This document shows, piece by piece, positions 28,533 through 37,428 of a stretch of 64,000 nt of DNA. Position numbers and translations under genes: made by a program. Position 1 is the stretch's first letter, and the number at the start of each line of letters is the position of its first letter. The DNA is taken from NCBI GenBank assembly GCA_021654635.1, contig AP025179.1, positions 4,774,001-4,838,000 of the forward strand, in the 5' to 3' direction. The notes beneath the pieces are model-generated. The model did no database searches. It had not been told where the DNA came from and saw nothing but the letters and a program-made list of their open reading frames with translations. This DNA comes from Mycobacterium kiyosense. GTDB lineage: Bacteria > Actinomycetota > Actinomycetes > Mycobacteriales > Mycobacteriaceae.

Positions 28533-28690
28533 TCGCTCACAGCCTGTTCGACCGCGGGGCGTTCGCCCTCGGGCGGTTCGGGATCGATTGCGTGCGACTG
28601 GCCGTCGTCACCGACCTCGAACACCGCCGGCGCGGTGACCTCGCACAGTCCGATTCCCGAGCACTTGGTGGGGTCGACCGCCACGCGCAT
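28499..28690 (-). CDS. 3Fe-4S ferredoxin
   Basis: A 63-residue electron carrier. Cys10, Cys16 and Cys54 (KCSGIGLC and ECPTG) fit a three-iron cluster; the position of the fourth ligand is Ile13. Small ferredoxins of this kind feed electrons to P450s, and the P450 at 30895 is in the same operon. ATG 28690 shares one base with the stop of the aldehyde dehydrogenase gene (TGATG). It may also serve the P450 at 2349. Confidence 0.88.
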   Translation of the reverse strand: MRVAVDPTKCSGIGLCEVTAPAVFEVGDDGQSHAIDPEPPEGERPAVEQAVSECPTGALSIQD

Positions 28691-30076
28691 CAGAAAACCT
28701 TCCGCATGATCTTCAGCGCCCGCGGACTGTACGGCGGGTAGACCAGCCGCAGATCGGGTTTGGCCGTCTTGGAGAGCACCGCGCGCCGATGACTCAGCGC
28801 CTCGAAACCCCACTTTCCGTGATAGGCCCCCATGCCGCTGGCGCCGACACCCCCGAACGGCAGCGAGGGCACCAGACACTGCATAGCGACATGATTGATC
28901 ACGGCGCCGCCGGACGGAATGCGGTCGATCAGGTCGCGGCCGATCTGGCCAGAAGCGAAGACATACAGCGCCAACGGCTTTGGCCTACTGTTTACGAAAT
29001 CGACTGCCTGATCGAGCGATTCGACCGCCAAGACCGGAAGTATCGGACCGAAGATCTCCTCGGACATCACCGGATCGGTCGGTGCCGGATCGACGATCAC
29101 CGTCGGTTCGATCCGCAGGGTGGCGGCATCCGACCGGCCCCCGGTCACGACTTTCCCGTCGGTGGCGCTGATCAGCGAAACCAGGCGGTCGAACTGGCGT
29201 TGATTGACGATCCGCAACGCCGGATCCGGCTCCCCCGAACGGAAATCACGGACATTGGCGACGATCCTGCCGACCAATTGGTCGACGATCCGGCGGTCGG
29301 CCAGCACGTAGTCCGGCGCGATGCAGGTTTGACCCGAATTCAACAGCTTCACCCACGCGATGCGGCGCGCGGCGACATCGATGTCGGCGTCGGCCGCAAC
29401 GATCACCGGGCTCTTGCCGCCCAGTTCCAGCGTCACCGGGGTGAGGGTCGGTGCTGCCGCGGCCATGATCTTCTTTCCGACCTCGGTGCCGCCGGTGAAC
29501 AACACGTGATCGAAGCCCGCCGCCAGCAACTCCTGGGTCACGGTGGCATCGCCTTCGACGACGCGGACTGCCTCCGGGTCGACGTAGAGCGGAAGCAACC
29601 GCGCCAACAGCGCCGACGTCGCAGGTGCCAACTCCGACGGTTTGATGACCGCGCAATTGCCCGCGGCCACCGCGGCCACCAGCGGCGCCAGGCTCAGATA
29701 CAGCGGGTAATTCCACGGCCCGATCACCAGCACCACGCCCAGCGGATCGTACTGCACCCAGGCGCGGCCGGGTAACTGCGCCAACGGTAGTGACTCACGG
29801 CGTCTGCGCATCCACCGCTTCAAATGCTTGCGCGCATACACCGCTTCGCCTTTGGTCGAAGCGACATCACCCAACCACGCCTCGGCCGGCGAGCGACCCA
29901 GGTCTTGGGCCAGGGCCGCGGCGATGTCCGGCTCGCGCTCCTCGACCAACCGCTCGATTCCCCCGCAACTGCTCCAGCCGCCACTTCAGGCTGCGGGTGC
30001 GGCCGGAACCGAAGACACGGCGCAGATCGCCGAGCACGCTGGCATTGTCGGTGGTCTGAAGTTCGTCAATAGTCAT
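28690..30076 (-). CDS. Aldehyde dehydrogenase (frameshifted)
   Basis: NAD(P)-dependent aldehyde dehydrogenase of about 461 residues, short form without the N-terminal extension (class 3-like). Motifs: VIGPWNYPLYLSLAPLVAAV, VTLELGGKSP with the catalytic Glu, NSGQTCIAPDYV with the nucleophile Cys, and SLPFGGVGASGMGAYHGKWG. The first 40 residues (MTIDELQTTDNASVLGDLRR) are separated by one extra base in the run 29960-29964; repaired, it reads EQLRGIERLVEEREPD. AGGAGAAG sits two bases before ATG 30076. Placed between an SDR and a ferredoxin, it likely takes an aldehyde made from an alcohol to the acid. Confidence 0.9.
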
Positions 30077-30094
30077 GGCTTCTCCTGAGCCGGC

Positions 30095-30887
30095 TCAGAT
30101 TTCGGGGGGCCGGCACCACGCCACTGGCCACCGCCCCGCTGATCCCGCCGTCGACCGCGAGCGCCTGCCCGTTGACCCACCGCGCATCGTCTGACGCCAG
30201 GAACAACACCACATCGGCGATGTCCTCCGGGCTGGCGTGCCGCCCGAGCAGATTCTTCAACCCGTCCAGGGTGTCCTTGCCCATCGACTCCTCGAAGTCC
30301 ACCAGAATCGGTGTCTCCACGGGCCCGGGCAACACCGCATTGATCCGAAAACCCATCTCCGCCAACGCCAGACCCATCGACATGGCGTAGACGGTGGTGA
30401 CCTCCTTGGAGAAGTTGTAGGCATTGCCCTGCTGCGGGTTGGCCTTGAACCATGCCGCACCCTCTTCGAAGGTGTCGGTGCACAGCAGATCGCGAATCGC
30501 GTCGAGTCGCTGCGGCCAGCCGAAGCCGGCGGTCGACGACACAATTGTCACCGCCGCGCCCGGGTTGAGCCGCTCGAAGAACGACTCGGTCAAGTGCCGC
30601 ACCGCAAAACTGTTGACGGCCATGACCAGATCGGCGGGAGCGGTGCCGGGAATGCCGGCAACGTTGATCAGCCCGTCGAACTCACCAGTGAGTTGCTCCA
30701 CAGCGGTGTCGATACTGTGCGGGTTGGCCAGGTCGACCTCGATGTGTTGGGTCACCTTGGCGGTCGGTTGATTGCGGTCCAGGCAGTAGACCTCAGCGCC
30801 GGCAGCCAGCAGTCGCTCGGCGACCGCATGCCCGATACCTGATGCGGCGCCGGTGACGACGTAACGTTTGCCCGTGAACTCGGCCAT
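30095..30887 (-). CDS. Short-chain dehydrogenase (3-alpha-HSD-like)
   Basis: SDR with TGAASGIG at 12-19, Ser118, Tyr157 and Lys161 (AYNFSKEVTTVYAMS). A long insert between Ser and Tyr (WPQRLDAIRDLLCTDTFEEG) is typical of 3-alpha-hydroxysteroid/coniferyl-alcohol dehydrogenase-like members. As read, the frame runs into the aldehyde dehydrogenase start; one base fewer in the six-base run 30104-30109 gives a clean end VVPAPEI at 30095 and leaves the next ribosome site free, so I take 263 residues. Likely oxidises the alcohol produced by the P450. Confidence 0.87.
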
Positions 30888-30894
30888 GATTCTC

Positions 30895-32160
30895 CTAATC
30901 GAGGGTGTACGGCAGCGATTTGACTGCGGTGATGAAGTTGCCGGTCAGATACTCGGGTTCGCCCACCCGCAGCGTCGGCGCGCGGAAGATCAACTCGCGG
31001 AAGATCGACTCCAGCTGCATCTTGCCCATGAACGCACCCATGCAGAAATGCGGACCGCCACCGCCGAACGCGACGTGGGGGTTGGGTGATCGGGTGATGT
31101 CGAACTGGTACGGGTTGGCGAAGACCCGCTCGTCGCGGTTGGCCGAGGAATAGACCATCGTGACCCAGTCGCCTTCGCGGATGTGCTGGCCGTGCAACTC
31201 GGTGTCCTGAGTGGCCGTGCGACGAAATGTCATCACCGGCGTCGTCCAGCGGACGAACTCCTCGATCGCCACCTTGATGTGCCCGTCGAAATCCTGCTCC
31301 AGCAAGGCCTTCTGGTCGGGGAACTGTTGCAACGCAAGGGTCGTGAAGGTGGTCGTGGTGCGGGTGGTGTCGTTACCCGCCACCGAAAGCAGCACGAAGT
31401 ACGGACCCAGCTCGTCGTCGGTGAGGCGGCGCCCGTCGACCTCCGCCTGCACCAGCGAGGTCATCAGGTCGTTCTGCGGGTGGGCGCGTCGCGCCTCGGC
31501 CAAGCCGATCCCGATGTTGAGCAGGCCCACCAGGGAATCGGTCAGGACTTCCCCGGGCTCACGGCCGGCCGCGACATCGGGGTCTGCCCAGGCCACCATT
31601 CCTTCGGCCAGGTGCGCTGCCTCGTCGCGTTCTTCTTCGGGCAGGCCGAGCATTTCGTAGATCGTCCACATCGGAAGGCGTTTGGACACCTGCTGGACGA
31701 AGTCGCCGTCCTTGGTCTTGAGGAGGTCATCGACGATCGACTTCGCCTGGTGCTCGATCTGGTCCTTGATCTTGGCGACCTGCCGCGGCGTGAAGACCGA
31801 GCTGACGAGCCGTCGCAGACTCGAGTGCTTGGCCCCGTCCATGCCGAGGAAGGACTGCGTGGCATCGAGCATCTCTTCGGGAACGGCCTCGAAGGTGATG
31901 CCTTGCCCGGAGCAGAACAGTTCCGGGTTCTTGCTGACATAGCAGACGTCTTCGTGGCGCGTGACCACCCAGACTCCGTCGATCTCGGGTTCCATCATGG
32001 AGCCCTCGATCGGGCGGTGCCAGCTGACCGGGCGTTCGTCACGAAGAATCTTGAAGGACTTCTCGCGTTCGTCGAAACTCTGCGCCCAGAAATCCAGCGA
32101 CGAGATGCTTACCGGGTCGAAGGGCGGACGGTCGATCTTCGACGTCGTTTCGGTGGTCAT
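30895..32160 (-). CDS. Cytochrome P450
   Basis: An intact 421-residue P450. I-helix AGNDTT at 261-266, E-x-x-R at 301-304, the meander PYQFD and the haem loop FGGGGPHFCMG with Cys373. Sequence around MTFRRTA and NPHVAFGGGG is close to the decayed P450 at 45924 and has the look of the mycobacterial CYP124/125/142-type sterol and isoprenoid hydroxylases, though I cannot assign the family. ATG overlaps the FadD stop (ATGA). It shares the operon with the ferredoxin, alcohol and aldehyde dehydrogenases. Confidence 0.92.
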   Translation of the reverse strand: MTTETTSKIDRPPFDPVSISSLDFWAQSFDEREKSFKILRDERPVSWHRPIEGSMMEPEIDGVWVVTRHEDVCYVSKNPELFCSGQGITFEAVPEEMLDATQSFLGMDGAKHSSLRRLVSSVFTPRQVAKIKDQIEHQAKSIVDDLLKTKDGDFVQQVSKRLPMWTIYEMLGLPEEERDEAAHLAEGMVAWADPDVAAGREPGEVLTDSLVGLLNIGIGLAEARRAHPQNDLMTSLVQAEVDGRRLTDDELGPYFVLLSVAGNDTTRTTTTFTTLALQQFPDQKALLEQDFDGHIKVAIEEFVRWTTPVMTFRRTATQDTELHGQHIREGDWVTMVYSSANRDERVFANPYQFDITRSPNPHVAFGGGGPHFCMGAFMGKMQLESIFRELIFRAPTLRVGEPEYLTGNFITAVKSLPYTLD

Positions 32161-33695
32161 GCGTTTGCCTCCATGTAGCGGGCCTTCAGGCTTCTCTTCA
32201 CGAGCTTTCCGGTGGCTGTCCGGGGTAGCTCGTCGACGAAGTCGACGGTGCGGGGTGCCTTGTAGTGCGCGATACGGTCCCGGACGTAGCTGATGATCTC
32301 GTCGGCCAGTTCGGCGGAAGGTGTTGTGCCGGGCTTCAATTGGACGACCGCTTTGACTTGCTCGCCCATCTCCGGATCGGGCACGCCGATCACCGCGACA
32401 TCGAACACCTTGGGGTGCAACGCGAGCACGTTCTCGACTTCCTGCGGATAGATGTTCACCCCGCCGGAGATGATGACAAAAGCCTTGCGATCGGTCAGGA
32501 ACAGGTAGCCCTCTTCGTCGACATAGCCGATGTCGCCAACGGTAGCCCAGTTTTCATGCGCGGGATGCCTTGAGGAAGCGGTCTTTTCGGGATCGTTGTG
32601 ATATTGGAAGGGCACGACGTCGCGCTCGAAGTAGACGGTGCCGACAGTGCCGGGCGGCTGTTCGTTGCCGTCGTCGTCACAGATGTGCAGGACTCCGAGC
32701 GCGGCTTTGCCTACCGACCCGCGCTTGTCCTTCCACTCGGCGGTGGTAATCACCGTGGTGCCGTGTTGTTCTGTCGCACCGTAGTATTCGACGAGGATCG
32801 GGCCCCACCAGTCGATCATGGCGTCTTTGACCTCGGGCGGGCAGGGCGCGGCGGCGTGCACCGCCATGCGCAGAGAAGACACGTCGTAGGCGTTGCGAAC
32901 CGCCTCGGGCAATTGCAGCATTCGGACGAACATGGTCGGCACCATCTGGGTGACGGTCACCCGATACCGCTGGATGGCGGCCAAGGCCTTTTCGGCGTCG
33001 AAGCGCTCCATCAGGACAACGGTGCCGCCCAGCGCCTGCACGCCGGCGCACCACTTCAGCGGGGCGGTGTGATAAATCGGCGCGGGAGAAAGGTATACGT
33101 CGTCACTGGAAATCTTGAAGGCGTGCGCCAGCAGCCCGACAAGCGGATCCCCCGGCTGGTCAACCTGGATCGGCAGCAGATGCGGCTTGATGCCCTTGGG
33201 CCGACCGGTGGTCCCCGAGGAGTACAGCATCTCCGCGCCGCGCGGCTGCTCGGTCAGGCGTGCTGTCGTCGTGGACAGCAGGTCGACGTACGGCTGGTAG
33301 CCGGTGATGACACCGCCGAACGAGTACCACTGTCGCACGCCGGAAACCAGGTCCAGCAGTCGCTCTGCCAACTCCCGCACGCCGGATGAGGCGAGGACCA
33401 CTTGAGCCCCGCTGTCTTCAACGATGTAGGCGGCCTCCTCGGCCGCCAAATGCCAGTTGACAGCGGTGATGTAGAGGCCGGACCGTATTGCGGCCCAGTA
33501 GATCTCGAATGCCTCGGCGGAATTATCGGAGAGTAGCGCGATCACATCGCCCTTGCGCAGGCCCATCCCGTACAGCGCTGCCGCGAGCCGGGCCGAGTTG
33601 TCGTCGAGTTGTTGGTAGGTGAGCACCCGTCCCGAATCAGCCATGATCACCGCCGGCCGCTCGGGCGCGGTTACCGCATGAGTACCTGGAAACAT
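32157..33695 (-). CDS. Acyl-CoA synthetase (FadD-type)
   Basis: A 512-residue ATP-dependent adenylating enzyme that makes acyl-CoA from a carboxylic acid. P-loop-like YSSGTTGRPKG, the A5 motif YYGATEQHG (the usual T-E), GYVDEEGYLFLTDR and the late Lys motif ELPRTATGKLVKR are all present. The N-terminus is short (starts MFPGTHAVTAPERPAV) but complete. It starts four bases after the SCP2-like gene and overlaps the P450. The acid from the aldehyde dehydrogenase is an obvious candidate substrate. Confidence 0.9.
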   Translation of the reverse strand: MFPGTHAVTAPERPAVIMADSGRVLTYQQLDDNSARLAAALYGMGLRKGDVIALLSDNSAEAFEIYWAAIRSGLYITAVNWHLAAEEAAYIVEDSGAQVVLASSGVRELAERLLDLVSGVRQWYSFGGVITGYQPYVDLLSTTTARLTEQPRGAEMLYSSGTTGRPKGIKPHLLPIQVDQPGDPLVGLLAHAFKISSDDVYLSPAPIYHTAPLKWCAGVQALGGTVVLMERFDAEKALAAIQRYRVTVTQMVPTMFVRMLQLPEAVRNAYDVSSLRMAVHAAAPCPPEVKDAMIDWWGPILVEYYGATEQHGTTVITTAEWKDKRGSVGKAALGVLHICDDDGNEQPPGTVGTVYFERDVVPFQYHNDPEKTASSRHPAHENWATVGDIGYVDEEGYLFLTDRKAFVIISGGVNIYPQEVENVLALHPKVFDVAVIGVPDPEMGEQVKAVVQLKPGTTPSAELADEIISYVRDRIAHYKAPRTVDFVDELPRTATGKLVKRSLKARYMEANA

Positions 33696-33699
33696 GGGC

Positions 33700-34104
33700 T
33701 CAGACGAGCAGGTCGTCGCGACCGTCGTTCTTCAATCGTTCGATGTAGCTCGGGTAGAGCTTCTTGCCCATCGGCGCCAGCTTGAGCAGGCTGGCCACGT
33801 TGCCCTCGACCTTGATCTTCTTCTTCGCCATGGCCAGCGGCAGGTTGACCTTGCCCTGCCAGTAGCCGTTGCCGGTGTCGGCCGTCATGGACATCGTCGC
33901 CACTGGCGCCGGTCCACCGTCCAAGCCCTCGCGGACCGATTTGTTCGGCATGTCGATCACGACGACAGCCTCGGGATCGGTGAAGTCGAAGGCGACCACC
34001 AGACCGGTGGCAACCAGCTTCGGGCCGATCTCCTCGTCTTCGAAGGCAGTCTCGAAAATGCCGCCGATGTACTTCCTCACCTCGGCAGAGTCTTTGAACC
34101 CCAT
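33700..34104 (-). CDS. SCP2 sterol-transfer-domain protein
   Basis: A 134-residue stand-alone SCP2-like domain: ETAFEDEEIGPKLVATGLVV, the beta strands VVVIDMP and TMSMTAD, and the C-terminal KIKVEGNVASLLKLAPMGKK. Such domains bind lipids or acyl-CoAs in a hydrophobic tunnel. It is the first gene of the operon leading to FadD, P450, SDR, aldehyde dehydrogenase and ferredoxin, which fits a bulky hydrophobic substrate. GGGAG is five bases before ATG 34104. Confidence 0.85.
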   Translation of the reverse strand: MGFKDSAEVRKYIGGIFETAFEDEEIGPKLVATGLVVAFDFTDPEAVVVIDMPNKSVREGLDGGPAPVATMSMTADTGNGYWQGKVNLPLAMAKKKIKVEGNVASLLKLAPMGKKLYPSYIERLKNDGRDDLLV

Positions 34105-34117
34105 CGTTCTCCCTCTA

Positions 34118-34135
34118 ATTTACTTTCGATTAAAT
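34118..34135. promoter_or_regulatory. AT-rich palindrome upstream of SCP2 operon
   Basis: ATTTA-N8-TAAAT (ATTTACTTTCGATTAAAT), 14 bases upstream of the SCP2 start. Same style of T/A-armed palindrome as at 12100 and 17004. Possible operator of the 34104-28499 operon. Confidence 0.4.
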
Positions 34136-34212
34136 TCCCGCCCCAGAAGGCCGCCGCGCCAAGGGGTTGAACCCTCGAAGACAGGATATGACCTCTATCA
34201 CAAAAACGATAG

Positions 34213-34228
34213 CATAAGTTGACTTATG
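34213..34228. promoter_or_regulatory. Palindrome upstream of membrane protein gene
   Basis: CATAAG-TTGA-CTTATG, perfect 6-base arms, 46 bases before the start at 34274 in the divergent gap. TTGACT inside it could be a -35 element, in which case a bound repressor would block it; no convincing -10 follows. Confidence 0.45.
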
Positions 34229-34273
34229 GTCAAGCCTCCCTAGCGCCCAACTCATTGGCTAACATCGCTGAAC

Positions 34274-35020
34274 ATGTACGACACCCACGCGATCCTGGAT
34301 GCCATCGACAATCACACCGTTCCGATCCTGGTCGGATTCGGGTTGGCGATGGTCCTGCAGAACATCGGGATGATCACCGCGGTCATCATGACGCGGCGTG
34401 AGGGTTGGATCTCGATCCCGCTGCCATGCACATTCCTGTGGTTCGCTCACGACCTCGGTGTGGTCGCCCGATTCGATACCTGGTTCAACGTGTACAACCA
34501 CTGGTTCCTCAAATTGTTCTGGCTCGGCCTGCTCAGTGCGCTGATCATCGAACTGATCTTCTTCGCTCAGGCCATTCGCGTCGGTCGTGCCGAATACCTG
34601 CCGAACGGCACCCAGGCCCAGTGGTGCGCGCTGGTAGTCGGCGGAGCGGTCGCATTCGTGGTCATCTGGGAGTACATGAAGATCGTCTGGGATGATCCGC
34701 TGTACCAGGCCGCACCGGCGATCACGCTGTTCCTGCTTCCGCTGGCAACCACGGCACTGCTCCTACGCCGGCGATCGGCCGTCTCGCAGACTCCGCTCAT
34801 CTACGGCTGCTTCGCCGCGATGGTCGTGCTGTGGTGGGGTGTGACGGCGGGCTACTACGGCTACGGATTCGGCAGCTGGCAGTACCTGCTCGCCGGTGTC
34901 ATCGCGTTCGTGATGTTGGTCGGCGTCACCGTCGCGGTCGCGCGGATGCGGTCGGGTGCGGTCGGAGAATCCCATCCGGCAGCGTCAAGGGACTTTCAGT
35001 CCCTTGACGGATTTCGATGA
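34274..35020 (+). CDS. Integral membrane protein, unknown function
   Basis: A 248-residue protein with about seven hydrophobic helices (for example ILVGFGLAMVLQNIGMITAV, LFWLGLLSALIIELIFFAQA, WCALVVGGAVAFVVIW). Loops are rich in Trp, Tyr, Asp and Glu (HDLGVVARFDTWFNVYNHW, WEYMKIVWDDPLYQ). Size, helix number and such loop acids recall the small membrane terpene cyclases of fungi and actinobacteria, but I cannot confirm this; it could equally be a transporter-like protein. The last codons overlap a 27-base palindrome (34983-35009). Divergent from the SCP2 operon. Confidence 0.75.
   Translation: MYDTHAILDAIDNHTVPILVGFGLAMVLQNIGMITAVIMTRREGWISIPLPCTFLWFAHDLGVVARFDTWFNVYNHWFLKLFWLGLLSALIIELIFFAQAIRVGRAEYLPNGTQAQWCALVVGGAVAFVVIWEYMKIVWDDPLYQAAPAITLFLLPLATTALLLRRRSAVSQTPLIYGCFAAMVVLWWGVTAGYYGYGFGSWQYLLAGVIAFVMLVGVTVAVARMRSGAVGESHPAASRDFQSLDGFR
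34983..35009. promoter_or_regulatory. 27-base palindrome, operator or terminator
   Basis: CGTCAAGGGACT, three bases, then the exact reverse complement: 12-base arms. It covers the last codons of the membrane protein and lies 141 bases before the gene at 35150. The same sequence family, AAGGGACT-N3-AGTCC, occurs twice at 40144-40186 before an LLM gene, which favours an operator over a simple terminator; no U-run follows. Confidence 0.6.
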
Positions 35021-35149
35021 CCGCTATAACGTCGGCCGCGTGCGCAACCGGCGCGATACGTCTGGCTCCCGAGACCGCTTGACGTTCAGGCGGATCCGTC
35101 TCGATCGTCGTACTCGCCACCGGTCAGTCGGCACACCTGGATCAGCCCT

Positions 35150-36166
35150 ATGACGCTGGTGGTGTACGGCGCGACCGGAGCCACCGGGCATCGCGTCGTC
35201 GAATTAGCCTCAGCCGGCGGCATTCCCGTGATCGCCGCAGGGCGGAATGCGCAAGCACTCGCCCGGCTCGGTGTCGAACATCGGGTGGCATCCCTGGCAC
35301 CCGGGGAATTGGACAGTGCATTCTCGGGCGCATCGGTAGTGGTCTCGTGTGCCGGTCCCTACACCCAATTCGGGCCCCCCGTACTGGATGCGGCCATCCG
35401 CGCCGGCGCCAGCTATGTGGACTGCACCGGCGAACCGCGTTGGGTGCAGACCATCATCGACAAGTTCGAAAGCCGGGCCATCCAAGCAAGAGTCGCGGTG
35501 GTGCCGTCGCTGGGGCTCGGCGTGGCGACCGACATCGCCGCCGCGGCTGCGGCAGACCGCGTCGGCGGCCCCGACACGGTGCGCCGGCTGCACTGCGCGG
35601 TACGGATAGTCGGGATGCGGCCGTCACCGGCGACCATGCGTTCGACGGTCGAGCTAGTGGCCGGCGGTGCGCCGGTCGTCGACAGTGGTTGCATCCGTTG
35701 GGAATTGGCGGGACGGCGCGTTCACCGATTCGCATCCGGGCGTGGGGCGCTGTTCGCCACGCCCGACGCGCTGGTCCTGTCCAGGGCGTATCCGCACGCC
35801 CATATCGAATGCCACGTCCAACCTGTCGTCATGGGTGCGGCGCTGGCCACCGGCGGCTTGATATGGCGGATTCCGGGGTCGTTGCCCGCGACTCGTACGT
35901 TGTTGTCCCGTCTCGGGCACTCCGGCACTGATGCCGGCGGCGGGCGCTCGCTGGTGACTGCCGAGGCCGAGGGCGGCGCAGGGGTATGCACAGTCACCGG
36001 CGCAGTGGAGGACGTCTACGACGTCACCGGCCGCGGAGCCTTCGAAGTCGCTCGAGCGCTCCTGGCCGGACCCGGGAAGCGGACTGGATTACGCAACGCC
36101 GGACAGTTCTTGTCCGCACCGCAGCAGGCCGCCGAAGACCTCGGTGTCCAGCTTGCGTTCTGCTGA
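35150..36166 (+). CDS. Saccharopine dehydrogenase-like NAD(P)-binding protein
   Basis: A 338-residue protein with an N-terminal Rossmann fold (VVYGATGATGHRVVELASAGG) and the conserved SCAGPYTQFGPPVLDAAIRAGASYVDCTGE split region of the saccharopine dehydrogenase/trans-acting enoyl reductase family. In mycobacteria relatives act with polyketide synthases or on lipids, but no synthase is near. Possibly transcribed from a promoter under the palindrome at 34983-35009. Convergent with the DUF1214 gene. Confidence 0.78.
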   Translation: MTLVVYGATGATGHRVVELASAGGIPVIAAGRNAQALARLGVEHRVASLAPGELDSAFSGASVVVSCAGPYTQFGPPVLDAAIRAGASYVDCTGEPRWVQTIIDKFESRAIQARVAVVPSLGLGVATDIAAAAAADRVGGPDTVRRLHCAVRIVGMRPSPATMRSTVELVAGGAPVVDSGCIRWELAGRRVHRFASGRGALFATPDALVLSRAYPHAHIECHVQPVVMGAALATGGLIWRIPGSLPATRTLLSRLGHSGTDAGGGRSLVTAEAEGGAGVCTVTGAVEDVYDVTGRGAFEVARALLAGPGKRTGLRNAGQFLSAPQQAAEDLGVQLAFC

Positions 36167-36196
36167 CTCGATGATGTGACGGGCCTAGCTAGGCGC

Positions 36197-36209
36197 GGTG
36201 CTTGGCACC
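36197..36209. terminator. Hairpins between convergent genes
   Basis: GGTGC-TTG-GCACC, a perfect 5-base stem with a 3-base loop, just after another palindrome GCCTAG-CTAGGC at 36183-36194. Both lie in the 62-base gap between stops at 36166 and 36229 and could end transcription from both sides. No U-run. Confidence 0.4.
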
Positions 36210-36228
36210 AGTCACGGCTGTGGACTAC

Positions 36229-37413
36229 TCATACCCGCCTGCGCCACACTGACCTGGCACGCCGGCGTAGCGCGTCTTGCCGCTCGGTGGGCGTGACCCT
36301 GGCTGTCGCCTCCGGCAGCTCGGCTGCCAACGACGCAAGCGGTACCGTCCGGATCTTCGGCAATGGAGTGGTGTCCGCTTTGTAGTAGCGGGCGGTGATT
36401 AGTCCGACCGTATGTCCGCCCGCATCAAGCCAATTCGTGTAACCGGGATCTTCGTGGGCGATCACGGCGCGGAACACACCGTCGTCGTCGAGCACCGCCT
36501 GGTGACCGTTCAGCGACGTTTGCCGCAGGTTCCAGTCCAGCGCTTCCCAGAAGTGCGAGGTGAGCTGGTATTGCCAATACCTGGCGTTGGGCGGCGTGAC
36601 CTCGATGATCACCGCCTCGTCCTGCTCGCAGCGATAGATCCCCTTGCCGTACAACAGATCCGCCCATGCGAAGTCGATCTCGACGAACTTCAACGAGTCC
36701 GGTGGCGCCTGAAAGTATTCGTCGACGGCATGCTTGCATGCAGCCGGTACGATCCGAACCCAGTCGATCAGCAATTGCAACCGCTCGGCCATGTCCGCCG
36801 GCTGCAACGTCGGCGGCGGGTACGTCACACCGTCACGCTCGATCAGAAGCTCCGCGGGTTCTTCGGTGTCCCAGTCGTAGTAATACTGGCGCACGATGAT
36901 CGAGCCCGGACCTTCACACGTCCGCACCCAGTTGCCCGGCTGCTCCGTCGCCGACAGCACAACTTCGATGGTGCCGTCGTCCTCGACGTGAAAGTCGCTC
37001 TTGCGGTCCACCAGCTTCCAGTCCGCGAGATGCGACGTGTGTCCGGTGCGGGTCTCGACGTCGAAGAGGCGCGCGGTTCCACGCTTGCCACGGATACGGT
37101 AGACGCCATCGCCGTGCACAGCCGCCCAGTGATAGCAGCAATCGGTCGCCGGAATGCCGTATTGCATATAGGGACTGATGAACTTGACCAGCCACGGATA
37201 GTGGGCGTCCCACCCTTCCATCGTCATCATGATTCCCGACTGCAGCAGCCGGGTCAGGTAACGGATGCCTTCGGCACGCAGCAGGGGCGTGTCGACCTTG
37301 TCGTTGTCGTGGACGTAGGCCGTCATGTCGGCGATCGCCTCAGCCAGCGTTCGCCACAGGTCCGCCTCGGACACCCGGGGATCGTCGGCGACTTCTCGGT
37401 CCATGATTGTCAT
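36229..37413 (-). CDS. DUF1214-family protein
   Basis: A 394-residue protein with the look of the DUF1214 family: YHWAAVHGDGVYRIRGKRG in the N-terminal third and, in the C-terminal DUF1214 part, YGKGIYRCEQDEAVIIEVTP, then ARYWQYQLTSHFWEALDW and ALDWNLRQTSLNGHQ. It is Trp/Tyr-rich and has no signal peptide. No reaction is established; family members often sit beside sulfotransferase and LLM genes in mycobacteria (recollection). Last gene of the four-gene operon that starts at 40142, 15 bases after the sulfotransferase gene. Confidence 0.75.
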   Translation of the reverse strand: MTIMDREVADDPRVSEADLWRTLAEAIADMTAYVHDNDKVDTPLLRAEGIRYLTRLLQSGIMMTMEGWDAHYPWLVKFISPYMQYGIPATDCCYHWAAVHGDGVYRIRGKRGTARLFDVETRTGHTSHLADWKLVDRKSDFHVEDDGTIEVVLSATEQPGNWVRTCEGPGSIIVRQYYYDWDTEEPAELLIERDGVTYPPPTLQPADMAERLQLLIDWVRIVPAACKHAVDEYFQAPPDSLKFVEIDFAWADLLYGKGIYRCEQDEAVIIEVTPPNARYWQYQLTSHFWEALDWNLRQTSLNGHQAVLDDDGVFRAVIAHEDPGYTNWLDAGGHTVGLITARYYKADTTPLPKIRTVPLASLAAELPEATARVTPTERQDALRRRARSVWRRRV

Positions 37414-37428
37414 CGGGTGCAGATCCTT

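Noticed and set aside
34983..35009. Ordinary rho-independent terminator
   Set aside because: Perfect stem but no U-run, and the same sequence occurs twice more at a promoter position, so an operator is more likely.
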